Positions 18,684 through 26,993 are shown, counted from the first letter of the stretch. The stretch: 64,000 nucleotides of DNA from Bacteroidota bacterium (GCA_016193485.1 JACPRZ010000063.1:1-64000); one strand, 5' to 3'. Numbers and translations are program-made. The notes: generated by a model from the sequence alone, not told the origin.

Positions 18684-20324
18684 CTACTCAATCATAAATT
18701 TACCTGTGTAAATAATATTACTGTTATTTTTTATTTGCAGGAAATAAATTCCTTCCGCTAAGTCACCCCGTTCAATTTCGATTGCACAATGATTTATTTC
18801 CGATTTCATAACCTGCCTTCCCAGTAAATCTACAATCTGCAATTCATTAATTGTCGTTAGATCTTCATTGGAAATGGATAGTGTGGCGATTGTTGAAAAT
18901 GGATTGGGATAAATTTTCACCCTGTCATCACTATATTTATTATTCTGAATATTGACAATTCCCGCAGGCATGGACCAAAGTTCACTTCCGTGAACGGAGT
19001 CGTTTGCAGTAAAGAAATACGTTCCGTTTAATTCTTTGAGATAGGTATTAGGCCAGGAACTGCCGCTGCCTGACCAGATGTCGGCAACCATAACCGTTCC
19101 CGCATCTGTGCCATCGCTTTTCCACATCTCAGCGCCACTCACACCGTCATTCGCATCAAAATAAACAATTCCGCCTATGGCAGTGGGATTATCAATGGTA
19201 GAGCCAGCGGAACCCGAATTAATATCTTTCACCAATGTTGTCCCGGAAGTTGTACCGTCACTTTTCCAAAGTTCGCTGCCGTTAGTTCCGTCATCACCTC
19301 TGAAAAACAATACACCGTTATTATCAGCCATATTCGAAGGATTTGAACTGCCTGAAGGATTAATATCCTTAAGCAATACGGTTCCCGAAGAAGTTCCATC
19401 GCTTGTCCACAATTCCTTTCCATTTGTTCCATCATCGGCAACAACAAATAAAGTTCCGTTTACAAATTTTGAAGATGGTGAAGAATTGCCGCTTCCCGGG
19501 TTGATGTCCTTTACCAGGACGGTACCGCCTGTAGTGCCATCCGTCACCCAGAATTCTTCACCGTTTGTACCGTCATTGGCATTAAAATAAATTAACCCGT
19601 TCATTTCGGTTAAACTATGCGCCCAGGAAGTTGAGTTCATACTCCCTGAATTAATATCTTTAATCAGCGCAGTTCCGGCACCTGTACCATCGCTCTTCCA
19701 TAATTCTTTCCCGTTTACTCCGTCATCTGCGGTGAAGAATAAAGTACCGTTAATATTTTTGATACTCAAACCAAATTGAGAAGAATTGCCAGTACCGGTA
19801 TTTATATCAGCCACCAAAACGGTTCCGGCATCCGTACCATCGCTTTTCCAGAGTTCATCACCGACCGAGCCGTCATTTGCGCTGAAATATGCAACTCCAT
19901 TAAGGTTTACAATATTCCCATAACTAAAAGATCCCATGCTGCCCGACCTTATATCTTTAACCAGCACGGTGCCTGCCGCAGTTCCATCGCTTTTCCAAAG
20001 TTCTTTTCCGTTTACACCGTCATCTGCGGTAAAAAATAATAGTCCATTGATATCGGAAAAGTATCCCGGATAGGAATTTCCGCTTCCGGAATTGATATCT
20101 TTAAGCATCGTTGTGCCGGGAGTAGTACCATCGCTTGTCCACAGTTCAGATCCATTGATGCCGTCATTTGCAGTGAAAAATAATTTCCCGTTAAAAACAG
20201 TCAAACCGCCAACGGATGCCCCGTTAGTTCCGGAATTGATATCAAGGAATAACCCCGGGGCCTGGCATAATGCCGTGCTAACCGCAATGGACAGTGCGAT
20301 TGAAATTTGCAGTGCAGTTTTCAT
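18684..20324 (-). CDS. ELWxxDGT-repeat protein with T9SS sorting domain
   Basis: 546 residues. A signal peptide ending ALCQ is followed by eight complete repeats of about 48 residues, each with the ELWKSDGT core and a conserved GTVLVKDINSGS strand (one variant reads EFWVTDGT), plus a ninth partial one. They probably form a beta-propeller. The C-terminus (VKIYPNPFST...GLAEGIYFLQI-like, ending GKFMIE) is a type A T9SS sorting domain. The protein is therefore exported across the outer membrane and attached to or released from the cell surface. Its binding target is unknown. The DNA repeats follow the protein repeats. Confidence 0.92.
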   Translation of the reverse strand: MKTALQISIALSIAVSTALCQAPGLFLDINSGTNGASVGGLTVFNGKLFFTANDGINGSELWTSDGTTPGTTMLKDINSGSGNSYPGYFSDINGLLFFTADDGVNGKELWKSDGTAAGTVLVKDIRSGSMGSFSYGNIVNLNGVAYFSANDGSVGDELWKSDGTDAGTVLVADINTGTGNSSQFGLSIKNINGTLFFTADDGVNGKELWKSDGTGAGTALIKDINSGSMNSTSWAHSLTEMNGLIYFNANDGTNGEEFWVTDGTTGGTVLVKDINPGSGNSSPSSKFVNGTLFVVADDGTNGKELWTSDGTSSGTVLLKDINPSGSSNPSNMADNNGVLFFRGDDGTNGSELWKSDGTTSGTTLVKDINSGSAGSTIDNPTAIGGIVYFDANDGVSGAEMWKSDGTDAGTVMVADIWSGSGSSWPNTYLKELNGTYFFTANDSVHGSELWSMPAGIVNIQNNKYSDDRVKIYPNPFSTIATLSISNEDLTTINELQIVDLLGRQVMKSEINHCAIEIERGDLAEGIYFLQIKNNSNIIYTGKFMIE

Positions 20325-20765
20325 ATTTAGTGTTGTTTAAAGATTATATAAAAGAAATAATGACTGTTGTATTTTTACTTGTTAAGGGCAAATGTAAATA
20401 CCCTTCAACCTATAGATATCCGTAGAAATGGGTATTTTCAGAATTTTACAGAATGGCAGCATTCCCCGTTGACAGGATTTCCGGTAATTTAACGGCTATT
20501 AGGGATGCCATAACTTTGAGTGATGGCATCCGTCAGAGAATTGTTACTGTACTACAATTTTCCCGGTAAATATTTTTTCTCCACAGTTAACACCTTACAC
20601 AATGTCAGCAGGGCAGTGATGAATAATTTGTCCGCCCAAGGCGGATCCCTGCCTACCGGCAGGTAGGCGTCCTTTGGCGGAAAAGTTCGTATCTTCGTTT
20701 TGAATTTTACAGATGGCAGTAAAAGGCAGATATTGAGACAGGGTACAGAAAAAAATAACAAGTGT
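20325..20765. other. Intergenic region at the left edge of the accessory island
   Basis: It contains a 9-bp-arm hairpin (GGATGCCAT / ATGGCATCC, about 20499-20531). It also contains a nested palindrome at 20630-20681, with outer TCCGCC / GGCGGA arms and inner CTGCCTACCGG / CAGGTAG of the dispersed family. A possible -7 box (TATCTTCG) lies at about 20689-20696. There is no gene. Confidence 0.6.
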
Positions 20766-21137
20766 ATGAATGAATTACTTTTTGAAATACCACAGGCAGT
20801 TAAAAATGTTTTAAAGTCAAAAAAGGGACCCTCTTTCCCTGAAAAAAATATTGCTAAACGACACGAAGAAGAATTAAAGAAAACTCATCATTTCCATCCT
20901 CAATATCATGATACAGTTAAAAATTCGGGAAAATATATCAAGGAACTTTCGCGGAAATCTTTTGACGAACTCGGTAAAAACCTTGATGTGATCCGTGAGC
21001 AGATGGAGATGGCAATTAAAAGAAAAAAATATTCCACTTATGAATTATTATACGAATGGGAATCGCAATATATCGAAGCGCGTATTTTAAAATTTATCGA
21101 GGAGGAAAAGAAAATCGGGAAAAAGAAGAAGGAATAA
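20766..21137 (+). CDS. Hypothetical helical protein, first gene of junction-linked array
   Basis: 123 residues from the ATG at 20766. The frame is open to 20700, but MNELLFEIPQ is the more natural start. The protein is Lys/Glu-rich, mostly helical, with a probable coiled coil over residues ~60-120, and ends in KKIGKKKKE. I do not recognise a family. Its stop codon TAA lies inside junction J1 (21132-21157), which also supplies the start codon of the next gene. Confidence 0.55.
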   Translation: MNELLFEIPQAVKNVLKSKKGPSFPEKNIAKRHEEELKKTHHFHPQYHDTVKNSGKYIKELSRKSFDELGKNLDVIREQMEMAIKRKKYSTYELLYEWESQYIEARILKFIEEEKKIGKKKKE

Positions 21138-21157
21138 AAATTGTGGAGGAGAAATGA
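21132..21157 (+). repeat. Junction J1 of the cassette array
   Basis: The sequence is GAATAAAAATTGTGGAGGAG followed by AAATGA. It contains the upstream gene's TAA, a GGAGG ribosome-binding site and the downstream gene's ATG. In another frame it reads GIKIVEEK-stop, which resembles the C-terminal EIKIVEGK of Eco57I/PglX-like restriction-modification proteins. Confidence 0.8.
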
Positions 21158-21705
21158 AAGAAGAATCTTTTATGAATAATTATATAGATTTAGTTTCTGC
21201 AATAGAACTTTGTATACGGGAAAGATTAATTGTACCCGCTCTTGTTTTAATTTATTCTGGCATAGATGCTTTCGCTTGGTTAGTATCAGATTCAGAATGG
21301 GCAACAAGAGACACTTTTAGAAAGTGGGTAAAGGAATGGATGCTAAACAATAAACATCTTCCTTGTAATGAAGATGATTTATATGCGGCAAGATGTGGAA
21401 TATTGCACACACTAATATCTGAATCAGATATGAGCCAAAAAAAACAAGCAAAACAAATATATTATGCTTGGGGTGAAAAAAATTATCAGGAATTACAAAA
21501 AACTATTTACTTAATGAATCGCGCAGATATTTGTGTTGCAATTCAAATAGAAGAGTTATTTTGGACTTTCAGGTCTGCAATAGCTGACTGTCATGAGAAT
21601 ATTATTAAAAATCCTGTTCTGCTTGAACGTTTTAAAGCAAGAAGTAAAAAATTATTTATAAATGAGTCCTTTGGCAATTTTATGAATTTAAAGTCGAAGA
21701 AATAA
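21154..21705 (+). CDS. HEPN-like hypothetical protein
   Basis: 183 residues, all-helical in appearance. The helix with YAARCGILHTL carries Arg80 and His85, an R-x4-H spacing like the catalytic motif of HEPN RNases, though the usual polar residue after Arg is Cys here. An N-terminal segment (ALVLIYSGIDAFAWL) looks like a buried helix. HEPN proteins are frequent in toxin-antitoxin and phage-defence loci, but the assignment rests on this short motif and the island context. Its base composition is visibly richer in AT than the flanking core genes. The start ATG is the last codon of junction J1, and its stop TAA sits in J2. Confidence 0.55.
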   Translation: MKEESFMNNYIDLVSAIELCIRERLIVPALVLIYSGIDAFAWLVSDSEWATRDTFRKWVKEWMLNNKHLPCNEDDLYAARCGILHTLISESDMSQKKQAKQIYYAWGEKNYQELQKTIYLMNRADICVAIQIEELFWTFRSAIADCHENIIKNPVLLERFKARSKKLFINESFGNFMNLKSKK

Positions 21706-21722
21706 AAATTGTGGAGGGAAAA
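21699..21722 (+). repeat. Junction J2 of the cassette array
   Basis: GAAATAAAAATTGTGGAGGG followed by AAAA. It again holds the upstream stop TAA and GGAGG. In the shifted frame it reads FKVEEIKIVEGK, the best match in the window to the restriction-modification C-terminal tail. The following ATG at 21725 opens only a two-codon frame (MP-stop). Confidence 0.8.
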
Positions 21723-21750
21723 TCATGCCTTGAAATATAATGTGAAAAAA

Positions 21751-22563
21751 ATGTATACAGAGGTTCATTACACCATAAAACACATGCAGCGATGGGCATC
21801 TTACCGCAATGGTAAATGCCTGAGTAAAGAATATTGGGGTGCCGATACAAAATTAGTTTGGCGCTGCGATAAGGGCCATACATGGGATGCCGTACCTGCA
21901 AAAATATCGTTGGGTTACTGGTGTCCTGCCTGTTCATCGGGACGTAAATATCAACCAAGATATTCTATAGACGATATGCGCCACTTTGCAAAAAAGAAAG
22001 GAGGAAAGTGTTTGTCAGCGGTCTATGTCAACAAGGATGGCAAACTAAAATGGCAATGCAAAAAAGGACATGTTTGGGAAGCAAGGGCCGGCCATATAAT
22101 TCGTGGGCGTACCTGGTGCCCCGAGTGCTCTCATAAAAAAAAAGGTACAATAATGGAAATGCAAAAATATGCCGGTACCCGTATGGGCAAATGTCTTTCG
22201 CGTTTTTATAAAAACCGCCATTCCAAATTAATATGGCAATGTCAGAAAGGGCACAAGTGGCATGCAAAACCAAAAGATATATTATATGGAAAATGGTGCC
22301 CCTTTTGTGCCGGGAAGAAAATTACCATCAGAGATGCACAGACATTGGCAGCAAAGAGGGGCGGAAAATGCTTGTCGAAAAAATATTTTAATAATAGAAC
22401 TAAAATGAGATGGCAGTGCTCAAAAGGTCATGTTTGGCAGACGCCTTACCAGGGCATCAAAACCGGCACCTGGTGCGCACATTATGACTGCCGTTACAAG
22501 AATGTAATAGGAAAAAAATGGAAAAATAATGCAGCAAACAAAAATAAATCAACTGCAAAGTAA
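21751..22563 (+). CDS. Protein with four treble-clef zinc-finger repeats (DUF4379 type)
   Basis: About 270 residues from the ATG at 21751. A TTG at 21709 or a GTG at 21742 are other possible starts. Four tandem units of ~60 residues each have the pattern GKCLS-x-W-x-C-x-x-GHxW...G-x-WCPxC. Each has two cysteine/histidine pairs, as in treble-clef zinc fingers. In the last unit the second CxxC is altered (WCAHYDC). These modules are common in mobile regions and viruses, sometimes attached to nucleases, and probably bind nucleic acid. No nuclease domain is attached here. A 39-bp piece of this gene is repeated at 25165-25203. Confidence 0.8.
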   Translation: MYTEVHYTIKHMQRWASYRNGKCLSKEYWGADTKLVWRCDKGHTWDAVPAKISLGYWCPACSSGRKYQPRYSIDDMRHFAKKKGGKCLSAVYVNKDGKLKWQCKKGHVWEARAGHIIRGRTWCPECSHKKKGTIMEMQKYAGTRMGKCLSRFYKNRHSKLIWQCQKGHKWHAKPKDILYGKWCPFCAGKKITIRDAQTLAAKRGGKCLSKKYFNNRTKMRWQCSKGHVWQTPYQGIKTGTWCAHYDCRYKNVIGKKWKNNAANKNKSTAK

Positions 22564-22654
22564 AATTGATTATTGCGAAAGCAGAATAAACGAAATCGTT
22601 TATAAACTTTACGATTTAACCGAGCAAGAAATAAAAATTGTGGATGGGAAATGA
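22529..22654 (+). pseudogene. 41-codon remnant of a restriction-modification protein C-terminus
   Basis: In another frame, overlapping the end of the treble-clef gene, ATG at 22529 opens 41 codons that end QSKIDYCESRINEIVYKLYD then LTEQEIKIVDGK-stop. This is the typical C-terminal tail of Eco57I/TaqI/PglX-type methylase-endonucleases (INEIVYKLYGLTEEEIKIVEG is the usual form). No methylase motifs precede it, so it is a gene fragment. Its TGA overlaps the ATG of the next gene (ATGA). Confidence 0.7.
22628..22654 (+). repeat. Junction J3 of the cassette array
   Basis: GAAATAAAAATTGTGGATGG followed by GAAATGA. It is the in-frame end of the 41-codon remnant and shows what the junction originally encoded. 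It supplies the ATG of the 248-residue gene. Confidence 0.85.
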
Positions 22655-23397
22655 AAAAGCGAAACACTATAAACCAAAAAGAAACTGAAAAAAACTATCT
22701 GGATAAGTTTAAAAAGTTATTTCCAAATTTTCCATTAGGGAAAATTCACTGCCTATTACAACACGAAGAACCTCCCGATTTGGAGGTTGGTAATATTGGT
22801 ATTGAAGTAACCGAACTTCATTTGCAAAATTTTAAAAAAATAGAAGAGTTTCAAAATGAGTTAAGAGAAGATATGCAAATAAAATATGACCTAATATGTA
22901 GCATCCCTCTTTATGTTGCTATTGAATTCCGTGAGGGATTGCAGTTAAAAAACGAGGAAAAGAGAGGATTTATTGAAAAAACCGCAGAATTGGTAAGTAA
23001 TGAAGTTCAGCAAAAAAACATAAAGATTGGTGAAGAAATAAAGATTGAAACCCACGATAGCAGAATAGAATTCATAACTATCACGTACTACGGTAAAATA
23101 AAGAAATCTAATTGGGAATGTGGTATGGGTATGCTCGTCCCTAATCCTTGCTTGGATGAAATAAAAAAAATAATAGAGAAGAAAAATAATCGCGTTGGAA
23201 AATATAAAAGAAACTATGATGAAAAATGGCTTTTAATTGTTGAAACAGGCGAGCCATCTTCTATTTATGATGACTATTCAGACATATGCAACTATCAATA
23301 TGAATCGAATTTTGATAGAATATTTGTTTTTCAAAACATACACGATAATTATTTTGAATTAAAAAATAACAAAATTAACATTCTGGAGGGGAAATAA
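22651..23397 (+). CDS. Island protein, possible PD-(D/E)xK-like fold
   Basis: 248 residues, AT-rich coding sequence. The segment PPDLEVGNIGIEVTEL (Asp43, Glu52) resembles the D...ExK core of restriction-endonuclease-like proteins, but the lysine position holds Thr, so activity is doubtful. KWLLIVETGEPSS near residue 190 and FDRIFVFQNIHDNYFEL near the end are strand-like segments seen in hypothetical island proteins of this sort. It overlaps the remnant upstream by ATGA. Its own C-terminus reads INILEGK-stop, again like the restriction-modification tail (junction J4). Function unknown. Confidence 0.55.
   Translation: MKKRNTINQKETEKNYLDKFKKLFPNFPLGKIHCLLQHEEPPDLEVGNIGIEVTELHLQNFKKIEEFQNELREDMQIKYDLICSIPLYVAIEFREGLQLKNEEKRGFIEKTAELVSNEVQQKNIKIGEEIKIETHDSRIEFITITYYGKIKKSNWECGMGMLVPNPCLDEIKKIIEKKNNRVGKYKRNYDEKWLLIVETGEPSSIYDDYSDICNYQYESNFDRIFVFQNIHDNYFELKNNKINILEGK
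23371..23397 (+). repeat. Junction J4 (diverged), C-terminus of the 248-residue gene
   Basis: AAAATTAACATTCTGGAGGG followed by GAAATAA. It aligns with J1-J3 and is read in the same frame as in J3, giving INILEGK-stop. The GGAGG and GAAAT remain, but no gene starts at its end; the next ATG is 40 bp on. Confidence 0.6.
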
Positions 23398-23436
23398 GCA
23401 AATTTTAAGAGGAAAAACTATCGTAACTTTACCTTG

Positions 23437-24345
23437 ATGTTTTACAGAAGAAAAGTCATATTGGCTTTATTGCAACTGTTTGACGGGCAATTGGATAAAA
23501 TCCGCCTCCAGAAACTGCTTTTCTTGTTTACCCAAAGACAAGAAAATCCTGCTTATGGCTTTATTCCCTACAAATTCGGCTGCTATTCTTATTCTGCCAA
23601 TGCCGATATGACGGCCATGGTTTCAAAAGGCATTTTACACGAAAACGCAACATGTTATAAACTTGTGATAAGCGAAGCCGAATTAAAGATTGATAAAACC
23701 GACTACCTCAAACAACTTAAACCGGATGACAGAAAGGTTTTGCAGGAAGTGAAATCCGCTTATGGCAAAATGAGTGCAACTGCCCTGATGAAATACACCT
23801 ATCTAAACTATCCGTTTTATGCCATTAAAAGCGAAGCAGCCGAAAAGATTTTAAGTGCCAAAGAGATTGAAAGTATCAATACTATACGACCGAAAAACAA
23901 TAGGACGGTTTTATTTACCATTGGCTACGAAGGAATATCGCTTGAAGAATATCTGAACCGCTTGCTTAAAAATGATGTAAGGGTTTTGGTTGATGTCCGG
24001 AACAATCCGTTAAGCATGAAATACGGCTTCAGCAAAAGCCAACTGAAAAGGTATTGCGAAAGTTTGGGAATCTGCTACGTACATTTTCCGGAAGTGGGCA
24101 TTCAATCGGAACAAAGGCAGGAATTAGACACACAGGCAGATTATGATAAATTGTTTGTTCTTTATCGCAAAAACAATCTGATAAAAACAAAGGATAAGCA
24201 ATGGCAAATTCTGAATTTACTGAATGAACACAAACGTATTGCCCTGACCTGTTTCGAAGCCGATATTTGCCGGTGCCACCGGAAATATCTGGCAGAGGCC
24301 ATTGAAGCGTTGCCCGGCTTTACCTATGAAGTAAAACACATCTGA
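23437..24345 (+). CDS. SocA/DUF4065-like domain fused to DUF488
   Basis: 302 residues from the ATG at 23437 (TTG at 23434 is also open). The N-terminal ~95 residues (DKIRLQKLLFLFTQ, GFIPYKFGCYSYS) resemble the SocA/Panacea antitoxin-type domain. Residues ~150-302 are a DUF488 domain: FTIGYEGISLEEYL, VLVDVRNNPLS, and the conserved CFEADICRCHR near the C-terminus. DUF488 is a widespread domain of uncertain activity, often in defence or mobile regions. A TAACTTTA box just upstream may be the promoter. It forms a two-gene operon with the next gene (2 bp apart). The pairing recurs in other bacteria, to my knowledge, and suggests a joint function. Confidence 0.75.
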   Translation: MFYRRKVILALLQLFDGQLDKIRLQKLLFLFTQRQENPAYGFIPYKFGCYSYSANADMTAMVSKGILHENATCYKLVISEAELKIDKTDYLKQLKPDDRKVLQEVKSAYGKMSATALMKYTYLNYPFYAIKSEAAEKILSAKEIESINTIRPKNNRTVLFTIGYEGISLEEYLNRLLKNDVRVLVDVRNNPLSMKYGFSKSQLKRYCESLGICYVHFPEVGIQSEQRQELDTQADYDKLFVLYRKNNLIKTKDKQWQILNLLNEHKRIALTCFEADICRCHRKYLAEAIEALPGFTYEVKHI

Positions 24346-24347
24346 AA

Positions 24348-25160
24348 ATGGCAGCGACAAAAGTTTTAATAACCGTAAAAACGTACCCCACACTTTCAAC
24401 CAAATACGATGAATTGGTTTGCACTGCGGGTTTCCGTGAAGACGGAACATGGATAAGAATTTACCCTATCCCGTTTCGTAAGAAGTCCTATAACGAGCAG
24501 TATAAAAAATACGACTGGATTGAAGTTGATCTGGTGAAAAACAACAGCGATTTCAGACCGGAAAGTTACCGGCCTAAAACAATTGACAGTGAAATAAAAG
24601 TAGCCGGGCACATCAACACGGCAGGGAATTGGCAGGAACGAAAGAAAATATGTCTGGGAAAAATTTATTACAATCTTTCAGAACTCATTGCCGAAGCGAA
24701 GAACAAAAACATTTGTACCTCTTTAGCCGTTTTCAAACCCACAGAAATTTTGGATTTCACAACCGAACCGGTTGAACGGGAGTGGGATAAAGACAAACTG
24801 TCAAAACTCAACCAACTCAATCTTTTTGAAACAAATACCGAAGGGAAATTTGAAGTGGTACAGAAACTACCCTACAAGTTCAAATTCATTTTCAAAGATA
24901 ATCAGGGAACTGTAAGCCGTATGATGATTGAAGATTGGGAAACCGGGCAATTGTATTGGAATTGTCTTGCAAGACATGAAGGGAATGAACAAAAAGCCGC
25001 TGAAGATGTGAGGAAGAAATATTTTTATGACTTTGCCAAAACAAAAGATCTGCATTTCTTTCTTGGAACGACCCAGTTACATCACTATGTTTCATTAAAT
25101 CCTTTTATGATTATCGGCACATTCCATCCGAAAATCGATTTACAGACAAAATTATTTTAA
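24348..25160 (+). CDS. Conserved partner of DUF488 protein, unknown function
   Basis: 270 residues without a signal peptide or membrane helix. The N-terminus (KVLITVKTYPTLSTKYDELV, then CTAGFREDGTWIRIYPIPFR) is strongly conserved in form in proteins found next to DUF488 genes. It looks like an OB- or beta-barrel domain that could bind nucleic acid or nucleotide. WETGQLYWNCLARHEG and the C-terminal FFLGTTQLHHYVSLNPFMII are further recognisable family segments. I cannot assign an activity. It starts 2 bp after the DUF488 gene's stop, so expression is coupled. It is the last gene of the island. Confidence 0.65.
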   Translation: MAATKVLITVKTYPTLSTKYDELVCTAGFREDGTWIRIYPIPFRKKSYNEQYKKYDWIEVDLVKNNSDFRPESYRPKTIDSEIKVAGHINTAGNWQERKKICLGKIYYNLSELIAEAKNKNICTSLAVFKPTEILDFTTEPVEREWDKDKLSKLNQLNLFETNTEGKFEVVQKLPYKFKFIFKDNQGTVSRMMIEDWETGQLYWNCLARHEGNEQKAAEDVRKKYFYDFAKTKDLHFFLGTTQLHHYVSLNPFMIIGTFHPKIDLQTKLF

Positions 25161-25164
25161 TAAT

Positions 25165-25203
25165 TAATAGAACTAAAATGACATGGCAGTGCTCAAAATG
25201 TCA
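25165..25203. repeat. Fragment of the treble-clef gene marking the island's right end
   Basis: 39 bp match 22392-22430 (inside the treble-clef gene, same strand) with two mismatches, starting TAATAGAACTAAAATGA. Read on the minus strand, this segment supplies the last residues (DILSTAMSF) and the stop codon of the adjacent kinase. It therefore marks a recombination boundary. Confidence 0.85.
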
Positions 25204-26993
25204 GGAATACCCTCTGCCGGAATAAAGATCGCAAATACCGTTCCTTCTCCTTCTTTGCTCTTCAAAGAAATTTTTCCGTTCAATTTTTCAACAGCGTTCT
25301 TTACAATAAACAAACCCAGCCCGCTGCCCTTTGACGATTCATTGGCGCGGAAGAACATGTCAAATATCTTCGGCTGTATCTCGGCCGGAATGCCAACGCC
25401 ATTATCCTCAACACCGATTTTAACGCCCCTTGCCGCCCTGTCTATACGGACAGTGACAAATGACCCCGGTTTTTCAGGGTCGCCATAATTGATAGCGTTA
25501 ACGATAAGGTTTTGCAGGATAAGAATGAGGAGGGTCTTATCGGTCGCAAATTCCACCGGTTCTGAAATGATCTCTATCCTTGTGGCGGAAAACCGTTCAA
25601 GATGCCATAAATTTTCAAGGATTTTATTGATCTCACCGGCAATATCCACCCGCTCAAATTTAAGTTTTGCCTGGGTTATCTTTGCAAGGTGGGCGAGGTC
25701 CCGTATTATTTCATCCATCCGGGTTATTGTCCGGTTAATTTTTTCAAAATAACCCGATGCGGGTTCATCCTTTATTTCTGCCATTGCAAGATTGCATAAG
25801 CCCATTACGGATGAAACCGGGCTGCGGAGGTCATGCGAGGCGCGATAGACAAACATATTCAGGTCATATATCTTTCCCCTGAGTTTTTCCTCCAGTATTT
25901 TCCTGTGGGTGATATCCGAAAAAATAAAAACCCGGCCGATAATATTTCCTGTTTTGTTAAAATAGGGAGAACATCCCACACTGAATATCATTCGCTCCCC
26001 GTCCGGTATTCTGATTTGCAGGTCGCATCGCTTGCCGCAATACGCACCCGCAGTATTCAATTGTGAGGGCAGGATACTGCAATTCTTCCTGATTTCATCT
26101 TCAAAAAACAACCCTGTCACTTTTTTGCCGATAAGGTCTGTTTCCAATATCCCGGTAATCTCATAAAAATATTTATTGGCATAATGGATTGTTCCCTTTA
26201 TATCCGTAATAACAATACCCTGGTTCATGGTAGCCACAATATCAGCCCAGGCATATTTGGGAGAAAAGAGTAATAAGTTGAATTTTGATAATCCTATTAT
26301 TGCCGAAACGGAAAAGAAAACCATTAAGGCGGAAGCGATTGGCGCTGGTTCCGTGTTCATGGCAAGGGGGAAAACAAGTTGTGTGGCGGTTGCCTGAAGG
26401 ATAGGAAGAGCAAGACCGGAAACAATAAGAAATGCCTGGCGCTTTTCTTCCCGTACGGATTTTCTTTTCTTCCATGCATTGGAAAGTAAAATAAAAAACA
26501 TCAGGTACATCAGGAACGACATCCAGGCGACCATGACCATACCCAAAATATCTTTGGGCAGGTTATAGGTCCATCGCCAGAGTGCAGATGGCACACAGTC
26601 AGTGGGTATGATGCCTGCAGCGGATAAAACCGTAAAAAAAATCGCGGGCAAATACAAAATACCCAGTAAGTTAACCGATTTTTTCCAGCGATTGTGATTG
26701 GTAAACATCAGAGCGAAATGAACTCCTGCCGGAGTAATAAAAATTATCCCGAATGAAAGAATCTGGAACCATAATTTTACTGTGTCAACCGATGCCGATA
26801 ACCTGGTTACCGTATCGCTGACCTGCCATATAAGAACACAAAATACGAACTGGGCAAAAGTGACCTGTGTGTGTGAACGCGGAAGAAAAACAAAGGAATA
26901 AATAAAAAGCCCGAGGTTTACAACCGCAGGAATAAAATAGAAGAGCGCTATCTTCCAGTATTGAAAGTCAAAGTTCAGTAATAGTTCTTTCAT
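25173..26993 (-). CDS. Sensor histidine kinase, 7TM N-terminus and one PAS domain
   Basis: 606 residues from the ATG at 26993, chosen because MKELLLNFDFQ aligns with the start of the paralogue at 6015. Residues 1-235 form about seven membrane helices. A PAS domain lies at ~250-370. The HisKA box RASHDLRSPVSSVMGL has His387. The HATPase shows NLIVNAINYGD, DNGVGIPAEIQ and GSGLGLFIVKNAV. The C-terminal residues come from an unrelated gene fragment (25165-25203), so the native tail is probably lost, but all catalytic boxes remain. The orphan LuxR-type HTH gene lies just upstream on the same strand and may be the output. Confidence 0.9.
   Translation of the reverse strand: MKELLLNFDFQYWKIALFYFIPAVVNLGLFIYSFVFLPRSHTQVTFAQFVFCVLIWQVSDTVTRLSASVDTVKLWFQILSFGIIFITPAGVHFALMFTNHNRWKKSVNLLGILYLPAIFFTVLSAAGIIPTDCVPSALWRWTYNLPKDILGMVMVAWMSFLMYLMFFILLSNAWKKRKSVREEKRQAFLIVSGLALPILQATATQLVFPLAMNTEPAPIASALMVFFSVSAIIGLSKFNLLLFSPKYAWADIVATMNQGIVITDIKGTIHYANKYFYEITGILETDLIGKKVTGLFFEDEIRKNCSILPSQLNTAGAYCGKRCDLQIRIPDGERMIFSVGCSPYFNKTGNIIGRVFIFSDITHRKILEEKLRGKIYDLNMFVYRASHDLRSPVSSVMGLCNLAMAEIKDEPASGYFEKINRTITRMDEIIRDLAHLAKITQAKLKFERVDIAGEINKILENLWHLERFSATRIEIISEPVEFATDKTLLILILQNLIVNAINYGDPEKPGSFVTVRIDRAARGVKIGVEDNGVGIPAEIQPKIFDMFFRANESSKGSGLGLFIVKNAVEKLNGKISLKSKEGEGTVFAIFIPAEGIPDILSTAMSF

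Noticed and set aside
18684-20324. Regularly spaced DNA repeats as a possible CRISPR array
   Set aside because: The period (~140 bp) follows coding repeats of the ELWxxDGT protein in one frame, and no cas genes are near.
20700-25203. Integron
   Set aside because: No integrase gene or attC-like sites are seen; the junctions are remnants of a gene's 3' end, not attC palindromes.
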